Source: CAIWHR01 sp963717695
GTDB lineage: Bacteria > Pseudomonadota > Gammaproteobacteria > Burkholderiales > Casimicrobiaceae
DNA length: 64,000 nt
Direction: 5' to 3'
NCBI GenBank assembly: GCA_963717695.1
Contig: CAVQWR010000007.1
Location: 124,001 to 188,000, forward strand
Positions within the stretch are counted from its first letter, which is position 1. The number at the start of each line of letters is the position of its first letter. Position numbers and translations under genes: made by a program. Shown piece after piece: positions 30,260 through 38,864 of this stretch. Under the pieces are notes generated by a model. The model made no database searches. It had not been told where the DNA came from and saw nothing but the letters and a program-made list of their open reading frames with translations.

Positions 30260-31409
30260 TCACTTGCCGCGGTCCCCACCCTGCGGCTCGCTCTTGTCCT
30301 TCTGATCCTTGCCTTCGTTCTTGCCCTGCCCCTTGTCCTGATGCTGGGCCGCCGGCGGCTGCCCGGGCTGGCGTACCGCCTTCTGTCCCTGCGCGGGTGC
30401 GTTCGCCTGCGCAGGCTTGTCCTGGCCCTGTGCCTTCGGTGCCTGCGGCTGGTGCGGCGTTGCGGCTTGCGGCGATGGCGTCGGCTGGCGCTGCACGTTC
30501 GTTGTGCGTGCGCCTTGCCCTGCGGCTGCCCCGGCTGACGCTGACATTCGACTCTTGCGTGGGCGCCTTGCCCTGCGGCTGGCCCGGCTGACGTTGCGCG
30601 GTCGGCTCCTGCTGCGGCTTTGCCCGCGGCGGCTGGGCGGCGGCACCGCTGCGCTCGGCCGGCGCGTTGGTGGTCACGGGTCGCTGCGTACCACCGCCCG
30701 CACGTGCCGGCGCATTGCTCGGCGTGACCGGATTCGGTTGCTGCACTGACGGCGGACGACTGTAGCCCTGAGACGGAACGCTCTTGTCCGGCCGCGGCTG
30801 CACCGCGGGCGCCGTTTGCGTCTGCTGTGCCTGATAGTGCTGCTGCACGACCGCGTCCTTCGGCTGGTAGCGGTAGTTCTGGCTCTGCAGCTGTTGCTGC
30901 TGCTGCAGCTGCGGATAGTGGCTGCCGGAATACTGGCGCTGATAGGTAGGCAGGGGTGCGGGCGCGGGCACCGCATGGCGGTCCCATCGATCCCAGCCCT
31001 CGTGCTGCTGCTGCCACGAGTTGCCCCAGTGGTCGCCCCAGCGCGGCGGTGCGTCGGAGCGCCATCCGTGAAAATACGCCGGCGGCCGGCGGTAGTAGCG
31101 CACGGGGACGCGGAGCACGTACAGCGGCACCACCTCAGGCATCACCAGCTGCCACGGACCGTTGTACCAGGAGCTCGCGTACCAGTTGTCCTGCTGGTAG
31201 ACCCAGTACATGCCGTCGTAGAAGAAGTAGTTCGAATTCGCCTGCGGTGCGTAGTACACGGGGTAGCCCGGCACCGGAACGAGCTGCGGGTACACCGGAA
31301 AATTGATGCCGATGCTGAGGCCAGGCACGCCAATGCCGACCGTGACCTGCGCCTCGGCGGCGGTGATCGAAGCAAGCAGCATCCAGAATGCAATCGCGAG
31401 GTAGCGCAT
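30260..31409 (-). CDS. Secreted Tyr/Trp- and Gln/Pro-rich protein, one frameshift
   Basis: A signal peptide (MRYLAIAFWMLLASITAAEA) precedes a domain beginning VTVGIGVPGLSIGINFPVYP and rich in Tyr/Trp (FFYDGMYWVYQQDNWY, SSWYNGPW). This is a common pattern in Burkholderiales envelope proteins. The rest is a long low-complexity tail rich in Gln, Pro, Ala and Lys. The frame shifts near 30545 inside a repetitive stretch, and the last ~90 residues end QGGDRGK. GGAAGG precedes the start. The protein is probably exported, and its role is unknown. Confidence 0.65.
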
Positions 31410-31472
31410 GGTTAATCCTTCCCATTCCGTGTCAGCGCAGCGATCGACGAATTTCGATCCGCTGTCCGCTCG

Positions 31473-31655
31473 TCATTTCGGGCCGCCGGCAGCTTTCCTG
31501 TGCACCGTCGGAATCCCGAGGTACGTCGCGCCGGTCGCCCGTGTCAGTCGTTCCGTGCTTTTCTGGCGCTCGCGCCGGATCCGGGCGAACGTCTTCTGAA
31601 TGTCGGTGTTGAAGCTCGTGGTGTACTGAAACGAGGGATCAAGTATTGATTTCAT
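31473..31655 (-). CDS. Small cytosolic protein of unknown function
   Basis: The 60-residue frame has a good ribosome-binding site (GGAG eight bases before ATG). It begins MKSILDPSFQYTTSFNTD, continues with a helical Lys/Arg-rich middle (IQKTFARIRRERQKSTER) and ends GGPK. The arrangement of DPSF..Y.....TD followed by a K/R helix seems protein-like rather than random. No family function is known to me. A copy of the island palindrome lies about 127 bases upstream. Confidence 0.5.
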   Translation of the reverse strand: MKSILDPSFQYTTSFNTDIQKTFARIRRERQKSTERLTRATGATYLGIPTVHRKAAGGPK

Positions 31656-31774
31656 CGGGACTCCGGCGACACTCTTGATGCGTCGGGGGCAGGCTTCGAT
31701 CCGCGCGGACCTGTGATCCAGCCGCGCATGCCCGAACGCCCTTCCGCAGACTGCCGGGAGCACGGCCTGAAGTC

Positions 31775-31790
31775 GGTACGCTGGCGCACA
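31775..31790. promoter_or_regulatory. TGTRCG-N4-CGMACA palindrome (candidate regulator site)
   Basis: The sequence is GGTACG-CTGG-CGCACA, centred about 127 bases upstream of the 60-residue protein gene. Confidence 0.5.
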
Positions 31791-31918
31791 TGAGGAGAAC
31801 CGCCAGCAGTCCGTTTGGGTCCTCGAGACATGATCCACAGCCGAGGTTCCGTCCTGCGCTGCCGCCCTCGGACGGCTCGATCGCGTTGCAACGACCGGCC
31901 GCCCGCAGCGGATCCGGA

Positions 31919-32233
31919 TTACTTGAGGCGCATGTCGTTCTTGACCGACTTCACGCCCTCGACCTTGCGCGCCACCGCGACGGCGGTGGTCTCGGCGCCG
32001 GCAGAGGTCACGAAGCCGCTCAGCTGAACGACACCCTTGAACGTCTCGACGTTGATTTCCGCGGACTTGAGCGAAGGCTCGTTCAGGATCGCCGCCTTGA
32101 CCTTGGTCGTGATCACCGTGTCGTCCACGTATTCGCCTGTGCCTTCCTGTTTCGCCGTCGAAGCGCAGCCCAGTGCGAGCGCGACGAAGACGATGCCGGC
32201 CAGCGAGGCCAGTTTGCGGGTGATGTTTTTCAT
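31919..32233 (-). CDS. BON-domain lipoprotein (first copy)
   Basis: The 104-residue protein has a lipoprotein signal (VFVALALGCAS) and a single BON domain: DDTVITTKVKAAILNEPSL, then VQLSGFVTSAGAETTAV, then VKSVKNDMRLK. BON domains, as in OsmY, bind phospholipid surfaces and protect the envelope under osmotic stress. It follows a DUF3309 gene by 43 bases, the same arrangement as at 41.2-41.7 kb. The start at 32233 is chosen at the signal peptide rather than 36 bases upstream. Confidence 0.82.
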   Translation of the reverse strand: MKNITRKLASLAGIVFVALALGCASTAKQEGTGEYVDDTVITTKVKAAILNEPSLKSAEINVETFKGVVQLSGFVTSAGAETTAVAVARKVEGVKSVKNDMRLK

Positions 32234-32276
32234 GTTGCTTCCTTGGATGTGGATCGCGTTCGAACTCACTCCGACG

Positions 32277-32435
32277 TCAGATTCGTCCGAGCAGGAACAG
32301 GACGATCACGACGATCAGCAGGATTCCGACAATCCCGCTGGGACCATAGCCCCAGTTGCGCGCATGCGGCCACGCCGGGATGACGCCTATCAGAATCAGT
32401 ATCAGAACAATCAGCAGAATGGTGCCAAGACCCAT
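32277..32435 (-). CDS. DUF3309 small membrane protein (first copy)
   Basis: The 52-residue protein has two helices, GTILLIVLILILIGVIPAW and GIVGILLIVVIVLFLLGRI, joined by the conserved loop PHARNWGYGPS that defines DUF3309. The function is unknown, but family members are abundant in stress regions of betaproteobacteria. It is the first gene of a DUF3309-BON pair. A palindrome lies about 130 bases upstream. Confidence 0.8.
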   Translation of the reverse strand: MGLGTILLIVLILILIGVIPAWPHARNWGYGPSGIVGILLIVVIVLFLLGRI

Positions 32436-32557
32436 GACATGCTCCTTTGTTGTCGACCGCCACTGTCCTTCACATGCCGAGCTCGAAACGGAGTCGACCA
32501 GAACGGTCGTTGCGCCACAATGCCAGCTACAGCGTATTGAGCGCGCTGGGCAATGTA

Positions 32558-32573
32558 TGTACGCCAGCGCACA
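32558..32573. promoter_or_regulatory. TGTRCG-N4-CGMACA palindrome (candidate regulator site)
   Basis: The sequence is TGTACG-CCAG-CGCACA, about 130 bases upstream of the first DUF3309 gene. It is one of the best matches in the set. Confidence 0.55.
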
Positions 32574-32737
32574 CGGAAGCTGCGGGGTCCGGCGCGCAGG
32601 CAGGCTTCAAGGTGAATGTCGCCTGCGGCTTATGGTCGCTGCGTCCTTTTGGCACGCCCCGTTCGCTGCACGATGCCGACCCGCTGGCGAAAGCCGGAGA
32701 ACGACGACCCCGCCGTCCCGGCCTCGCCCCACGCCGC

Positions 32738-32921
32738 CTACTTCGAATCCTTCACTTCCTGCTTGAGGTCGCCGAGATCGGCCTGCGCTTCACCGACGAT
32801 CTTCTGCAGCCTTTCCCTTCGCTTCCATCGTCTTGTTGCCGATCAGCTTGCCGGTGGCCTGGCGAATCGATCCCTTCACTTCCTTGACGCGGCCCTTGAC
32901 CTGGTCCTTGTTCATGCTCAT
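32738..32921 (-). CDS. CsbD-family stress protein, one frameshift
   Basis: CsbD proteins are small, hydrophilic general-stress proteins. The start MSMNKDQVKGRVKEVKGSIR and the RQATGKLIGNKTMEAKGKA segment match the family. One extra base near 32810 must be skipped to reach VGEAQADLGDLKQEVKDSK at the C-terminus. Spliced length is about 60 residues. GGAGCAACTC precedes the ATG. It diverges from the first crp gene. Confidence 0.75.
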
Positions 32922-33105
32922 GAGTTGCTCCTGGAATTACATGCCGATAAGCGACCGGCACGCCGTATTCGAGATTGGCCTGGATAAACCTGGGATTGGA
33001 TGCGCGAGCGACTGTTCGCGGTTGCATGCCGCCCCGATTGCGATATCGATGCTGCGGATTCCTCTCGCATACGATCGCAACATAGGATCGCGCGCCGTAG
33101 GGGTC

Positions 33106-33121
33106 TGTGCGTTGTCGCACA
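33106..33121. promoter_or_regulatory. TGTRCG-N4-CGMACA palindrome (candidate regulator site)
   Basis: The sequence is TGTGCG-TTGT-CGCACA, a perfect 6-bp inverted repeat. It sits between the divergent CsbD and crp genes, about 100 bases upstream of the latter. Confidence 0.55.
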
Positions 33122-33215
33122 TGACGTTTAATGCAGGTCAATGAAGCGACGTTACGGAGGAATACACTTTCTTAGCGGGACGCGGCGGCGCGCGTTTCCC
33201 AAAAGGGAGGGGAGA

Positions 33216-34070
33216 ATGTTGGAACAACAACCCTTGCGACCGAGTCGAGTGTCGCGCCTCCAGCAGCCCGTCGCCCCGCAGTGCACAGCAGTGCCGGCAC
33301 CCGGCCGCAACCGTCTTCTCGCCGCGCTGCCGGCCGATGTCTATGGCCGTCTGCTTCCGGATCTCGAGCCCTTCGCGCTGCCGATGGGCTCGACGGTCCA
33401 GCGCCCCGGCGAGCGGTCAGCGCACGTGCTTTTCATCACCTCCGGCATCGTCTCCCGGATGCAGGTCACCGCAAGCGGGGCGACCGCTGAATTCGCGCTG
33501 ACGGGCCGCGAAGGCGTGATCGGGGTAGCGTCGTTCCTTGGCGGCGGAAGCATGACGAGTCATGCACTCGTGCTCTGCGCGGGGCACAGCTATCGCCTGC
33601 CGGCACCCATCGTCAAGCGCGAATTCGATCGGGACGGCGCGCTGCCACGCCTGCTTCTGCGCTACACGCTCTCGCTGATTGCACAGATGGGGCAATTTCG
33701 GCATGCAACCGTCGGCACTCGCTGCAGCAGCGGCTGTGCCGGTGGCTGCTCTCGTGCCTCGATCGGTTGCCCACGAACGAACTCGTGATGACGCAGGCAC
33801 TGATCGCGGAAATGCTCGGCGTGCGCCGGGAGTGTGTCTCACAGGCCGCCGGAGTTCTGCAGGACGCCGGCCTCATCCATTGCGGCCGCAGCCATATCGT
33901 CGTGATCGATCGCAGTCGGATTGGAGGCGCGCGCATGCGAATGCCATGGCATCCTCCAGGAAATGAGTGATGGTCTGCCTCCCGGATACCGGAAGGTCGC
34001 CTCGAGTTTCAGCCACGCGCCATTTCCGCGTTCGCATCAGTCCGCGATTCGCGTCGCGGTCCCGGGATGA
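33216..34070 (+). CDS. Crp/Fnr-family transcription regulator (first of three), frameshifted
   Basis: The N-terminal cyclic-nucleotide-binding-like domain (LLAALPADVYGRLLPDLEPFAL, GREGVIGVASFLGGG) is followed by a helix-turn-helix (VMTQALIAEMLGVRRECVSQ and GVLQDAGLI). Two compensating shifts, near 33720 and 33915, restore the frame so that the C-terminus reads LEARACECHGIL, parallel to SCECY in the second copy. The gene then ends at 34070. The ribosome-binding site is GGGAGGGGAG. Read this way the stop overlaps the VIT gene by 4 bases. Only part of the cAMP-contacting sequence of Crp is recognisable, so the effector is unknown. Confidence 0.75.
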
Positions 34071-34762
34071 CGATCCGCCACCGCGAGCGGCATCGCACGG
34101 ATCGCATCGGCTGGTTGCGCGCGGCGGTCCTGGGCGCGAACGATGGCATCGTCTCGACCGCGAGCCTGGTGCTCGGCGTCGCGGCCGCCGGCGGCAGCCA
34201 CGGCAGCGTGATGGTCGCAGGAATAGCGGGTCTGGTCGCCGGCGCCATGTCGATGGCTGCCGGTGAATACGTTTCGGTGCGATCGCAGGCCGACTCCGAA
34301 GGAGCCGCACTCGACATGGAGCGGGCGGAGCTCGCGGCCGACGATTCGGGAGAACGCCGCGAGCTGACGGCGATCTACATCGGCCGCGGCGTCTCGCCAG
34401 CGCTTGCGAAGCAGGTCGCCGACCAGCTCATGGCCCACGACGCGCTGGGCGCGCATGCGCGCGACGAGCTCGGCATCTCGGAGACGCTCAGCGCGCGGCC
34501 GATTCAGGCCGCGCTGACCTCCGCCGCGAGCTTTGCCGTCGGCGCCGCCCTGCCACTGATCGTCGCAGCATTGAGTGCACCGTCCGCGCTCACCCTGCTC
34601 GTTGCGGGATCGTCGCTGGTTTTCCTCGCGGTCCTGGGCGGGCTGGCGGCGCGCGTGGGCGGCGCGGGTGTGGCGACTGGCGCTGCGCGGGTCACCTTCT
34701 GGGGCGCGCTCGCGATGGGGTTGACGGCCGGAGTTGGCGCCCTCTTCGGAGCGATTGCGTGA
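34067..34762 (+). CDS. VIT1/CCC1-family Fe2+/Mn2+ transporter
   Basis: The 231-residue membrane protein has the family start IGWLRAAVLGANDGIVSTAS (substrate-binding Asn-Asp-Gly), then GLVAGAMSMAAGEYVSVRSQ and a C-terminal helix pair (TFWGALAMGLTAGVGALFG). VIT/CCC1 proteins move ferrous iron or manganese out of the cytoplasm. The middle soluble part has the metal-binding helix with several Glu residues. It overlaps the upstream crp gene (ATGA) and the downstream open frame (GTGA), so the three may be one transcript. It fits the iron theme set by the ferritin and SodB genes. Confidence 0.82.
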   Translation: MTIRHRERHRTDRIGWLRAAVLGANDGIVSTASLVLGVAAAGGSHGSVMVAGIAGLVAGAMSMAAGEYVSVRSQADSEGAALDMERAELAADDSGERRELTAIYIGRGVSPALAKQVADQLMAHDALGAHARDELGISETLSARPIQAALTSAASFAVGAALPLIVAALSAPSALTLLVAGSSLVFLAVLGGLAARVGGAGVATGAARVTFWGALAMGLTAGVGALFGAIA

Positions 34763-34806
34763 TCGGCGTCGCGGCGCCCGACACACGACAGATCGAGAGG
34801 ACGGCG

Positions 34807-36078
34807 ATGGCATTCGGGACGATGGAGCGGGCGGCGCACCGAAGCGAGTCCGCCAACGGCCGCTTCTCCGGCATCGACCCCGTGCGCGCGTCGATCCGGC
34901 GCATCGTCAACAGCGTCGCCAGCGGCCAGAAATATCATCTGAAACTCGTCTTCGCGGACGGCAGCGCATATCACAGCACCGGACTGGGCGCGCCAGACAT
35001 CACCATAGTGTTGCGCAATCGCGCCGCGGAATGGCGCATGGCGTTCGGCGGCGTGTTCGAGTTCCTCGAGGCCCACTTTGACGGCGACGTGGACATCGTC
35101 GGCGAGGAGGGGGTGCGGCGACTCTGCAACATCGGATTCCGGAAGCCATTCGGCCGCTTCGAGCACCCGCTGACGGCGGTGAAACGCCGCCTGCTCGAGT
35201 GGCAGCAGAACAACCGCGACTTCGGGCAGGCAAAGCGCAATGCGGCGTTCCACTATGGCCTGCCCATCGAATTCTTCCATCTCGTGCTCGGTGACACGTA
35301 TGGCTACAGCGAGGGATCGTGGGACGGTGACGCCCGGACGCTCGACGAGGCCCAGCACAACAATTTCGACCTCATCTGCCGGAAGCTGGAGCTCGTACCC
35401 GGAAGCAGGCTGATCGAAGTCGGGCCGGGGTGGGGATACATGACGATGCTCGCGGCTGCGAAGTACGGCGCCGACGTGACCGCCTACGGTCTCGTGCCAA
35501 GCCAGAACGAAGGCATGCGCGCGCTGATGCGAGCTCGCGACATCCGCGGCAGCGTCAGGCTCGTCGAGAAGGATCACCGCGAGCTGGCGGACGAGCCTTC
35601 CCGCTACGATCGCTTCGTCTCGATCGGCGTGCACGAGCATGCCGGGAGGGATTGCAACGAGCAGTGGGTCAGGAGCATCGCCACCGGGCTGCGGCCGGGC
35701 GGCATCGGAGTGATATCGGCCACGTTCAACACGAAGAAGCGGCCGACCAACTACTGCACGATCAGGCACATCTTTCCGGGCGGCTACATCCCGAGCCTCG
35801 CCGAGACGCTGCTTTTCATGGAGAAGTACGGCCTCGACGTGCGATCCATCGAGAATCGCTCGCGCCACTACCATCGGACCGTAACCGAATGGCTGCGGAA
35901 TTTCGAAACGCGCTGGGAGCAGATCCGCGCGATCGACCCGACCCGCTTCGGCGAGAAATTCCGTCGGACCTGGCTGTACTACCTCGGAGGCGCCGCCGAG
36001 ACCTTCGCCGCGGCACGAGAGATCATCAATTGCTATCACATCACGTTTGTGAAGGGACACTTCGCGCGCGGTGGCTGA
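34807..36078 (+). CDS. Cyclopropane-fatty-acyl-phospholipid synthase family protein
   Basis: The enzyme transfers a methylene group from S-adenosylmethionine to unsaturated acyl chains of membrane lipids. Residues ~190-210 hold the SAM-binding loop LIEVGPGWGYMTMLAA. Further on are GVHEHAGRDCNEQW and HIFPGGYIPSLAETL, conserved in the family, and the C-terminal WLYYLGGAAETFAAAREI. The ATG at 34807 has GAGAGGA six bases upstream. A longer frame starts at GTG 34759 and overlaps the VIT gene by 4 bases, so either start is possible. Cyclopropane lipids form in stationary phase and acid stress. Confidence 0.82.
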   Translation: MAFGTMERAAHRSESANGRFSGIDPVRASIRRIVNSVASGQKYHLKLVFADGSAYHSTGLGAPDITIVLRNRAAEWRMAFGGVFEFLEAHFDGDVDIVGEEGVRRLCNIGFRKPFGRFEHPLTAVKRRLLEWQQNNRDFGQAKRNAAFHYGLPIEFFHLVLGDTYGYSEGSWDGDARTLDEAQHNNFDLICRKLELVPGSRLIEVGPGWGYMTMLAAAKYGADVTAYGLVPSQNEGMRALMRARDIRGSVRLVEKDHRELADEPSRYDRFVSIGVHEHAGRDCNEQWVRSIATGLRPGGIGVISATFNTKKRPTNYCTIRHIFPGGYIPSLAETLLFMEKYGLDVRSIENRSRHYHRTVTEWLRNFETRWEQIRAIDPTRFGEKFRRTWLYYLGGAAETFAAAREIINCYHITFVKGHFARGG

Positions 36079-36230
36079 GCGCCGCTTCGCGCTCCCGACG
36101 CAATATCCGGTATGAGTGCCAATTTTCTGGAGCGTTATCGCGCATAGAAGCGCAAACTTGACGGTGACCCGCGCCATTCCATGACATTTGGCGGGTCCTG
36201 ACGAGATTCATGAGTTGACAGGAGAACGAG

Positions 36231-36836
36231 ATGGCTGAAGAAAAAAGCTTGCTGAACCGGATCGAGGACGCAATGGGAGCGGCAAAGGACAAGGCGCAGG
36301 AAGTCGGTGCCGCGCTCATGCAAAAGGCGGAAGGCGCAACTTCCGACGCGAAGCGCGAGGCGGTGAAGACTCAGGCAATGGTGACGAGAAAGGCGAAGGC
36401 TGCCAAGGCGAGCGTCAAGCGCAAGGTCAAGTCCGTCGAAGAAGGCGCGAAGAAGACGTACGGCAAGGCCAGGCGCAAGGTGACGAGCAAGGCGAAGGCC
36501 GCCGAAGCGGGTGCGCGCAAGACGCTTGGCAAGGCCGAGCGCTCGGTGAAGCGCAAGGTCAAGGCTGCGGCAGCCGGTGCGAAAAAAGCCGCAGGAAAGG
36601 TCGAACGTGCGATGAGCCCGAAAAAAAAGCCGGCGGCGAAACGGAAGGCCGGTGTGGCGAAACGAGGCGCGGCACGCAAGACGACCTCCGCCCGTACCGC
36701 CGTGAAGAGGGGCGTCGCGAAGGTGAAGCGCACGGCGCGCAAGGCCGGTGCCGCCGTCACCAAGGCCGCCAAAGGGGCGACGAGGAAGCCGGCCAAGCGG
36801 GTGGCAAAGAGGTCTGCCGCGAAGCGCAAGACCTAG
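36231..36836 (+). CDS. Histone H1-like Lys/Ala-rich DNA-binding protein
   Basis: The 201-residue protein starts MAEEKSLLNRIEDAMGAAKD, a short acidic/helical head. It then becomes an extended Lys/Ala/Arg tail of irregular repeats (KAKAAKASVKRKVKS, KAERSVKRKVKAAAAGAKK, KRGVAKVKRTARKAG). This composition is that of bacterial H1-like nucleoid proteins (HctA/AlgP type) that compact DNA. No globular DNA-binding domain is seen. A ribosome-binding site (GGAGAACGAG) precedes the start. Its position in a stress island suggests nucleoid protection, which is inference. Confidence 0.7.
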   Translation: MAEEKSLLNRIEDAMGAAKDKAQEVGAALMQKAEGATSDAKREAVKTQAMVTRKAKAAKASVKRKVKSVEEGAKKTYGKARRKVTSKAKAAEAGARKTLGKAERSVKRKVKAAAAGAKKAAGKVERAMSPKKKPAAKRKAGVAKRGAARKTTSARTAVKRGVAKVKRTARKAGAAVTKAAKGATRKPAKRVAKRSAAKRKT

Positions 36837-36926
36837 TCGTGGTGCGCGACCTGCGCGCGCCTCGGGCGTTCGACCCGGGCGCGTCGGCGCGCGGAATGCG
36901 ATCGATCGCCCTGGCATGAGCCGAAG

Positions 36927-38141
36927 ATGAGCAACGACGCCGTCGTCGCAGCTGATCTGCGCGCCGTCAATCGTCTGACCATCGCCGGAATTGCCGGCAT
37001 CGTCGACGTCGTCGAGGCGATTCATCACAGCATTCCGGGCGTTCCGGGTCTGCTCGGTGCGCCAAAGCGGGACCGGACGACAGGCATTACGCGTCTCGTT
37101 TATCGCGGGGTCAGGGGTGTCGTCGGCGTCGTTGGACAGGGGCTCGACCTGCTTCTTGCGCAGCTCGAACCTCTGCTCGGCGAGCGCAGCGACTGGCCCG
37201 GACGCGCGGCGTTGCTGGCGGCGCTGAACGGTGTGCTCGGCGACTACCTGGACGCTTCCGGCAATCCGTTGGCAATCCCGATGCAGATGCGCCGGCGCGG
37301 CGTCGCGCTGCCGGAGGGGCGCGCCGAGCTGGCGGCGGCGATCCCGCGAGCCCATGGCAAGCTGCTCGTGCTCGTGCACGGGCTTTGCATGAATGACCTG
37401 CAGTGGCGCCGCCGCGGACACGATCACGGCGCCTCGCTCGCGCGCGACCTTGGATACACGCCGGTTTACCTGCATTACAACAGCGGCCGTCATGTTTCGG
37501 TCAACGGCCGCGAGCTCGCGCAGCAGCTCGACGCCCTGGTGAAGCGCTGGCCGGTACCGGTGACCGAGCTTGCGATCCTCGGACACAGCATGGGCGGCCT
37601 CGTCGCGCGGAGCGCCTGCCACTACGCCGCGCAGGCAGGTCACCCGTGGCTCTCCCGCCTCGAACAGCTCGTCTTCATCGGGACGCCGCACCAGGGGGCG
37701 CCGCTCGAGCGCGGCGGTCACGGTATCGACCTGCTGCTCGGCGCGAGCCCCTACTCCGCGCCATTCGCGCGGCTGGGCAAGATCCGAAGTGCCGGCATCA
37801 CCGATCTGCGTTACGGCAATCTGGTGGATGAGGACTGGAAGCGCCACGGTCGGTTCGAACGCCGCGGCGATCGGCGGAAGGTTGTGCCGCTGCCGAAAGG
37901 CGTCGCGTGCTATGCCATTGCCGCGACCACGGGCAGGAAGGCGGGCGATTTCAGTGACAGGCTGATCGGTGACGGCATCGTCCCCGTTGCGAGCGCGCTT
38001 GGCCGTCATTCCGATCCCCGGCGCGCATTGCCGATCGACGCGTCGCGACAGTGGGTGGCGCTGTCGACGAACCACCTCGACCTGCTCAGCAAGCGGCAGG
38101 TCTACGCGCAGATCAGGCAATGGCTTGCGGCCCCGAAATGA
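36927..38141 (+). CDS. Alpha/beta-hydrolase (PGAP1/lipase-like)
   Basis: The 404-residue protein has a helical N-terminal 120 residues and a hydrolase domain. The oxyanion region is VLVHGLCMNDLQWRR, the nucleophile elbow ILGHSMGGLVARSA and the following FIGTPHQGAPLERGGHG. The acid/His part is in DRLIGDGIVPVASALG and STNHLDLL. Such proteins hydrolyse lipids or esters, and the substrate is unknown. It ends in 29 bases of convergent overlap with the SRPBCC gene. Confidence 0.75.
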   Translation: MSNDAVVAADLRAVNRLTIAGIAGIVDVVEAIHHSIPGVPGLLGAPKRDRTTGITRLVYRGVRGVVGVVGQGLDLLLAQLEPLLGERSDWPGRAALLAALNGVLGDYLDASGNPLAIPMQMRRRGVALPEGRAELAAAIPRAHGKLLVLVHGLCMNDLQWRRRGHDHGASLARDLGYTPVYLHYNSGRHVSVNGRELAQQLDALVKRWPVPVTELAILGHSMGGLVARSACHYAAQAGHPWLSRLEQLVFIGTPHQGAPLERGGHGIDLLLGASPYSAPFARLGKIRSAGITDLRYGNLVDEDWKRHGRFERRGDRRKVVPLPKGVACYAIAATTGRKAGDFSDRLIGDGIVPVASALGRHSDPRRALPIDASRQWVALSTNHLDLLSKRQVYAQIRQWLAAPK

Positions 38142-38819
38142 GCCTCGTGCGCTGCACGTCGCCTCGCCGCCGGCTCCGTCTCGCGTACGCCTCGGCGGGT
38201 ACGCCACCGCGCGGCCGGAGTCGCCGATAGGCAGGCGGGTGGGTCAACGCGGTCCGGCGCAGAATCTCGGCCCTGATCTCGCCGAACTGCTTCTGCGTTT
38301 CGGCACGGATCAGCGCCGGGCCGATGATCGGCGGAATCCACAGGTTCGGCTGATAGCGCCCCACGTTGACGATGTGGAGGCGCCCGCCGACCTCGATGAT
38401 GCTGGTCGTGAAGGCGGAGGCTTTCATGTCGCCGCTGATCAGTCGCGAGCGGATTTCCCGGCGCGGCACCAGCTCGATCTCGCGGACGTTGTCGAAGGAC
38501 ATCGACAGGATGCCGCGCGACACCTTGCCTTTCTGGTGAACGCGCAGCACGTTGTCGGCGCGGCGCGGTCAATGCCGCTGTAGTCGAGATTCGAGACGAA
38601 CTGCGCCATGTGCTCGTAGTCGGTAAGGACGTCCCACACCAGTTGCCGGGGCGCATCCACGGGGCAGTCGACGTCGACGGCAACTTCAGGACCTTCCTTG
38701 CGGACATCGACGACGATGTCGTCTGCGGTGGTGGCGGGCCACGCGCAGGAAGGGAAGAGCGCGAACAGCAGCGCGGTGAGCAGCGGCCCTACGATGCTGA
38801 ATGTCGCCGTCTGCGGCAT
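38113..38819 (-). CDS. SRPBCC (START-like) protein, one frameshift
   Basis: A signal-like N-terminus (GPLLTALLFALFPSCAWPAT) is followed by a START-like lipid/ligand-binding fold: VDCPVDAPRQLVWDVLTDYE, then, after a shift near 38560, VSRGILSMSFDNVREIELVP and VGGRLHIVNVGRYQPNLWIP. SRPBCC proteins bind hydrophobic ligands. The start is ATG at 38819, or GTG 15 bases upstream. It lies 45 bases downstream of the phospholipase D gene, so the two are probably co-transcribed. Confidence 0.7.
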
Positions 38820-38864
38820 TGCGAGGGCGGGCACGACTCGAGGCCTCTGGGACTCGTCCGCCGC

